NCBI GenBank assembly: GCA_946055715.1
Contig: CAMGGT010000024.1
Coordinates: 1-8,178, forward strand
Direction of reading: 5' to 3'
DNA length: 8,178 nucleotides
From: an uncultured Clostridia bacterium
Lineage (GTDB): Bacteria > Bacillota > Clostridia > Oscillospirales > CAG-272
Shown here: positions 7,068 through 8,178 of the stretch, piece after piece
How positions within the stretch are numbered: the first letter of the stretch is position 1
How the letters are laid out: the number at the start of each line of letters is the position of its first letter
Notes under the pieces: model-generated
The model's input: only the letters and a program-made list of their open reading frames with translations
The model's database searches: none
What the model was told of the DNA's origin: nothing
Translations under genes and position numbers: made by a program

Positions 7068-7301
7068 ATGAAAAGCATCATCAAAGCACTCCACGATCTG
7101 CCGATGTTGGCAAAAATCATTCTGGCGCTGCCTGCGCTGGATGTTGTGTGGGTGGTCTACCGTCTGCTGCGCAGTCTTGACAAAAACAATATTCTGGGCG
7201 TTGTCATCGCCGTCCTGGGTATTTTTGTCGGTCTGCCCTGGCTGTGGCTGGTGGACATCATCTGCATCGTGCTCAAAGGCGATGTCTGGTGGGTTGACTG
7301 A
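7068..7301 (+). CDS. Small two-helix membrane protein, paralogue 1 (function unknown)
   Basis: A 77-residue protein I cannot assign to a named family. It has two hydrophobic segments, about residues 15-31 and 42-69, joined by a basic turn (YRLLRSLDKNN), and a short C-terminal tail ending WWVD. With its downstream paralogue (7647-7886) it shares about 34 of 77 residues in a hand alignment. Shared signatures are ALPxxDxxWxxYRLLRxLxK, VGxPxLWxVDIxC and a terminal WxD. There is no cleavable signal peptide. AGGAGG lies eleven bases before the chosen ATG; an in-frame ATG at 7059 is only two bases from it and would add three residues. The gene has its own promoter and terminator, so it is a separate transcript from the upstream flotillin. 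Positive-inside reasoning places the YRLLR turn in the cytoplasm with both ends outside; this topology is inference. Confidence 0.85.
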   Translation: MKSIIKALHDLPMLAKIILALPALDVVWVVYRLLRSLDKNNILGVVIAVLGIFVGLPWLWLVDIICIVLKGDVWWVD

Positions 7302-7311
7302 AAACGAAACG

Positions 7312-7350
7312 GCAAAAAGGGGAAGGAGAGCACGCCTTCCTCTTTTTTGC
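7312..7350. terminator. Rho-independent terminator, symmetric for both strands
   Basis: GGAAGG (7321-7326) pairs with CCTTCC (7335-7340) around AGAGCACG. The stem continues as a G-T pair, a G-C pair and five A-T pairs, with A at 7314-7318 and six T at 7343-7348. T runs on both strands make it potentially bidirectional. It begins eleven bases after the stop of the first small gene. Confidence 0.88.
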
Positions 7351-7415
7351 ATCAAAAAAGCGCGAAAACATAACCTATATTGAAAAGAACGCTTGCCATT
7401 CCCCCCGCGCCGTCT

Positions 7416-7446
7416 CCTTTTATAAGACATATAAGACATCAAAAGG
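7416..7446. repeat. Tandem 9-bp repeat inside an inverted repeat
   Basis: ATAAGACAT occurs twice back to back (7422-7430, 7431-7439). CCTTTT (7416-7421) and AAAAGG (7441-7446) flank the pair as inverted arms. It lies in the 345-base gap between the two small genes, about 125 bases before the second gene's promoter. The rest of that gap holds the bidirectional terminator, a 12-bp palindrome TTTTCGCGAAAA (7547-7558), the promoter and a ribosome binding site; I see no gene in it. Function unknown. Confidence 0.35.
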
Positions 7447-7571
7447 CGGAACCAACGCAGGCGCGCAAGTTACAAAAACCGACAATCAACAGACGGCGCC
7501 GCAAAATGCGCTTGCTTGTCACGCGCTCTCTCGGGAATAACGACCATTTTCGCGAAAAAATCGAATGGGAG

Positions 7572-7601
7572 TTGACAGCCCCCGCGTCTTTGGAGTATAA
7601 T
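7572..7601 (+). promoter_or_regulatory. Sigma-A promoter of the second small membrane-protein gene
   Basis: TTGACA (7572-7577), 18 bases, TATAAT (7596-7601). Both hexamers match consensus exactly; the spacer is one base longer than ideal. Expected transcription start is near 7608, about 39 bases before the ATG. The palindrome TTTTCGCGAAAA at 7547-7558 lies just upstream of the -35. Confidence 0.85.
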
Positions 7602-7646
7602 AAGATATCATCTCAAAAATTTATATAGAAGAGAAAGGAAATCACC

Positions 7647-7886
7647 ATGAAGAAATACCTTGCGTTCTTCGACGGCCTGTCCAAACTCTACAAGATCCTG
7701 TTTGCCCTTCCCTTTGTGGATATTGCGTGGGCGATCTACCGCCTGCTGCGCACCCTCACAAAGGACAAGAAGGATGTGCTGGCCATCGTGACAGCCGCCC
7801 TCTTGATCGTGGTCGGGATTCCGTTCCTGTGGATCGTGGACATCGTCTGCCTGGCCATGGACAAACCCATTCTGTGGTTTGACTGA
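7647..7886 (+). CDS. Small two-helix membrane protein, paralogue 2 (function unknown)
   Basis: A 79-residue paralogue of the protein at 7068-7301, also not assignable to a named family. Hydrophobic segments lie at about residues 17-33 and 44-70, joined by a strongly basic turn (YRLLRTLTKDKKD), two residues longer than in paralogue 1. The tail ends ILWFD. Conserved features are ALP at 20-22, D25, W28, YRLLR (31-35), VGxPxLW (56-62), VDIxC (64-68) and the terminal WxD. AAAGGA ends seven bases before the ATG. It has its own consensus promoter and a very strong terminator, so it is not co-transcribed with its paralogue. The divergence between copies suggests an old duplication with both copies kept under selection. 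A role near the flotillin scaffold is possible from position only. Confidence 0.87.
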   Translation: MKKYLAFFDGLSKLYKILFALPFVDIAWAIYRLLRTLTKDKKDVLAIVTAALLIVVGIPFLWIVDIVCLAMDKPILWFD

Positions 7887-7897
7887 CATTTACATCG

Positions 7898-7940
7898 GCA
7901 AAAGCCCCTTTTGCATGACGCAAAAGGGGCTTTTGCTTTT
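7898..7940 (+). terminator. Very strong rho-independent terminator with 17-bp perfect stem
   Basis: GCAAAAGCCCCTTTTGC (7898-7914) and its exact reverse complement (7920-7936) enclose the loop ATGAC and are followed by TTTT. Each arm is itself an inverted repeat (GCAAAAG/CTTTTGC around three bases), so smaller alternative hairpins are possible. It starts eleven bases after the stop of the second small gene. No T run serves the minus strand. Confidence 0.92.
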
Positions 7941-7964
7941 CGAAAAAGGAGCGAGCGGAATGCA

Positions 7965-8178
7965 ACCGTCGTGGACGACCGTGCCGTGAACTTTGCCGCT
8001 GTCGGCACATGAAATGCCTGCGGCATGAAATTACGCCTGACGGCGAAGTGAGAAGTTATTTTCGTTATGTTGAAAAATGCCCGCCATTTTGCATTTTCAC
8101 CGTAGGGGAGGATATCATCCTCGCGCCGCTTCTTTTGAGATGGCACACCTCATCCACCGCTTCGCGGTCCCCCTTCCC
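7965..8178. repeat. Chain of short hairpins, probable dispersed intergenic repeat, cut by window end
   Basis: No gene is supported here. Seven small inverted repeats follow one another: GTCGT/ACGAC (7968-7979), GTGCCG/CGGCAC (7981-7986 with 8003-8008), ATGCC/GGCAT (8014-8026), CGCC/GGCG (8034-8045), AAAATGC/GCATTTT (8074-8080 with 8091-8097), GAGGAT/ATCCTC (8108-8122) and ACCGC/GCGGT (8156-8168). CATGAAAT is repeated directly (8008-8015, 8024-8031). The last 40 bases (CACACCTCATCC... ending in CCCCCTTCCC) resemble, from memory, intergenic repeats common in gut Ruminococcaceae. No terminal repeats of an insertion sequence or transposase are seen. The right boundary lies outside the window. Confidence 0.5.

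Noticed and set aside
7380..7628. Plus-strand open frame of 82 codons between the two small genes
   Set aside because: Starts at TTG without a Shine-Dalgarno and runs through the promoter of the next gene.
7736..8146. Minus-strand open frames at the right edge
   Set aside because: They read through a strong terminator, a repeat chain and the antisense of a conserved small gene; no start signals.
1..8178. Defence system, CRISPR array, prophage or insertion sequence
   Set aside because: No repeats-and-spacers pattern, nuclease, transposase, integrase or phage gene is present; the genes are ordinary chromosomal ones.

Overview
This window looks like a stretch of core chromosome from a low-to-moderate GC Firmicute, most likely a Clostridia of the Ruminococcaceae/Oscillospiraceae type. 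The clues are strong AGGAGG-type ribosome binding sites, textbook sigma-A promoters (TTGACA, 17-18 bases, TATAAT or TATACT), a DUF1836 regulator, a YuaF/YuaG-like NfeD-flotillin pair, a type 2 isoleucyl-tRNA synthetase, and short hairpin-rich intergenic repeats at the right edge. The taxonomic call is inference; no 16S or other marker is present. There is no sign of a phage, transposase, CRISPR array or tRNA.

Layout, left to right. (1) Bases 1-340 hold no convincing gene but a GC-rich, foldable segment. (2) ileS lies on the minus strand (3615 to 490), with its own perfect promoter, a short leader without a T-box, and a strong terminator at 343-378. (3) Divergent from it, on the plus strand, is a DUF1836 helix-turn-helix regulator (3847-4410). 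Its promoter spacer is almost filled by a perfect 6-6-6 palindrome, suggesting autoregulation. (4) An NfeD-like membrane protein (4530-5159) and a flotillin (5358-6776) follow, ending at a strong terminator. (5) Two small, paralogous, two-helix membrane proteins follow in tandem (7068-7301 and 7647-7886). Each has its own promoter, ribosome binding site and terminator. (6) The last 210 bases are a chain of short hairpins resembling a dispersed intergenic repeat, cut by the window end.

How the parts fit: NfeD and flotillin are known partners in membrane-microdomain scaffolds (YuaF/YuaG in Bacillus subtilis). The two small membrane proteins next door share about 34 of 77 residues with each other and have a conserved signature I cannot assign to a named family. 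They are the most interesting unknowns: by position they could belong to the same membrane-organisation function, but this is only inferred from adjacency, because they are transcribed separately. The DUF1836 regulator could control the neighbouring membrane genes; the first small gene's promoter resembles the regulator's own.
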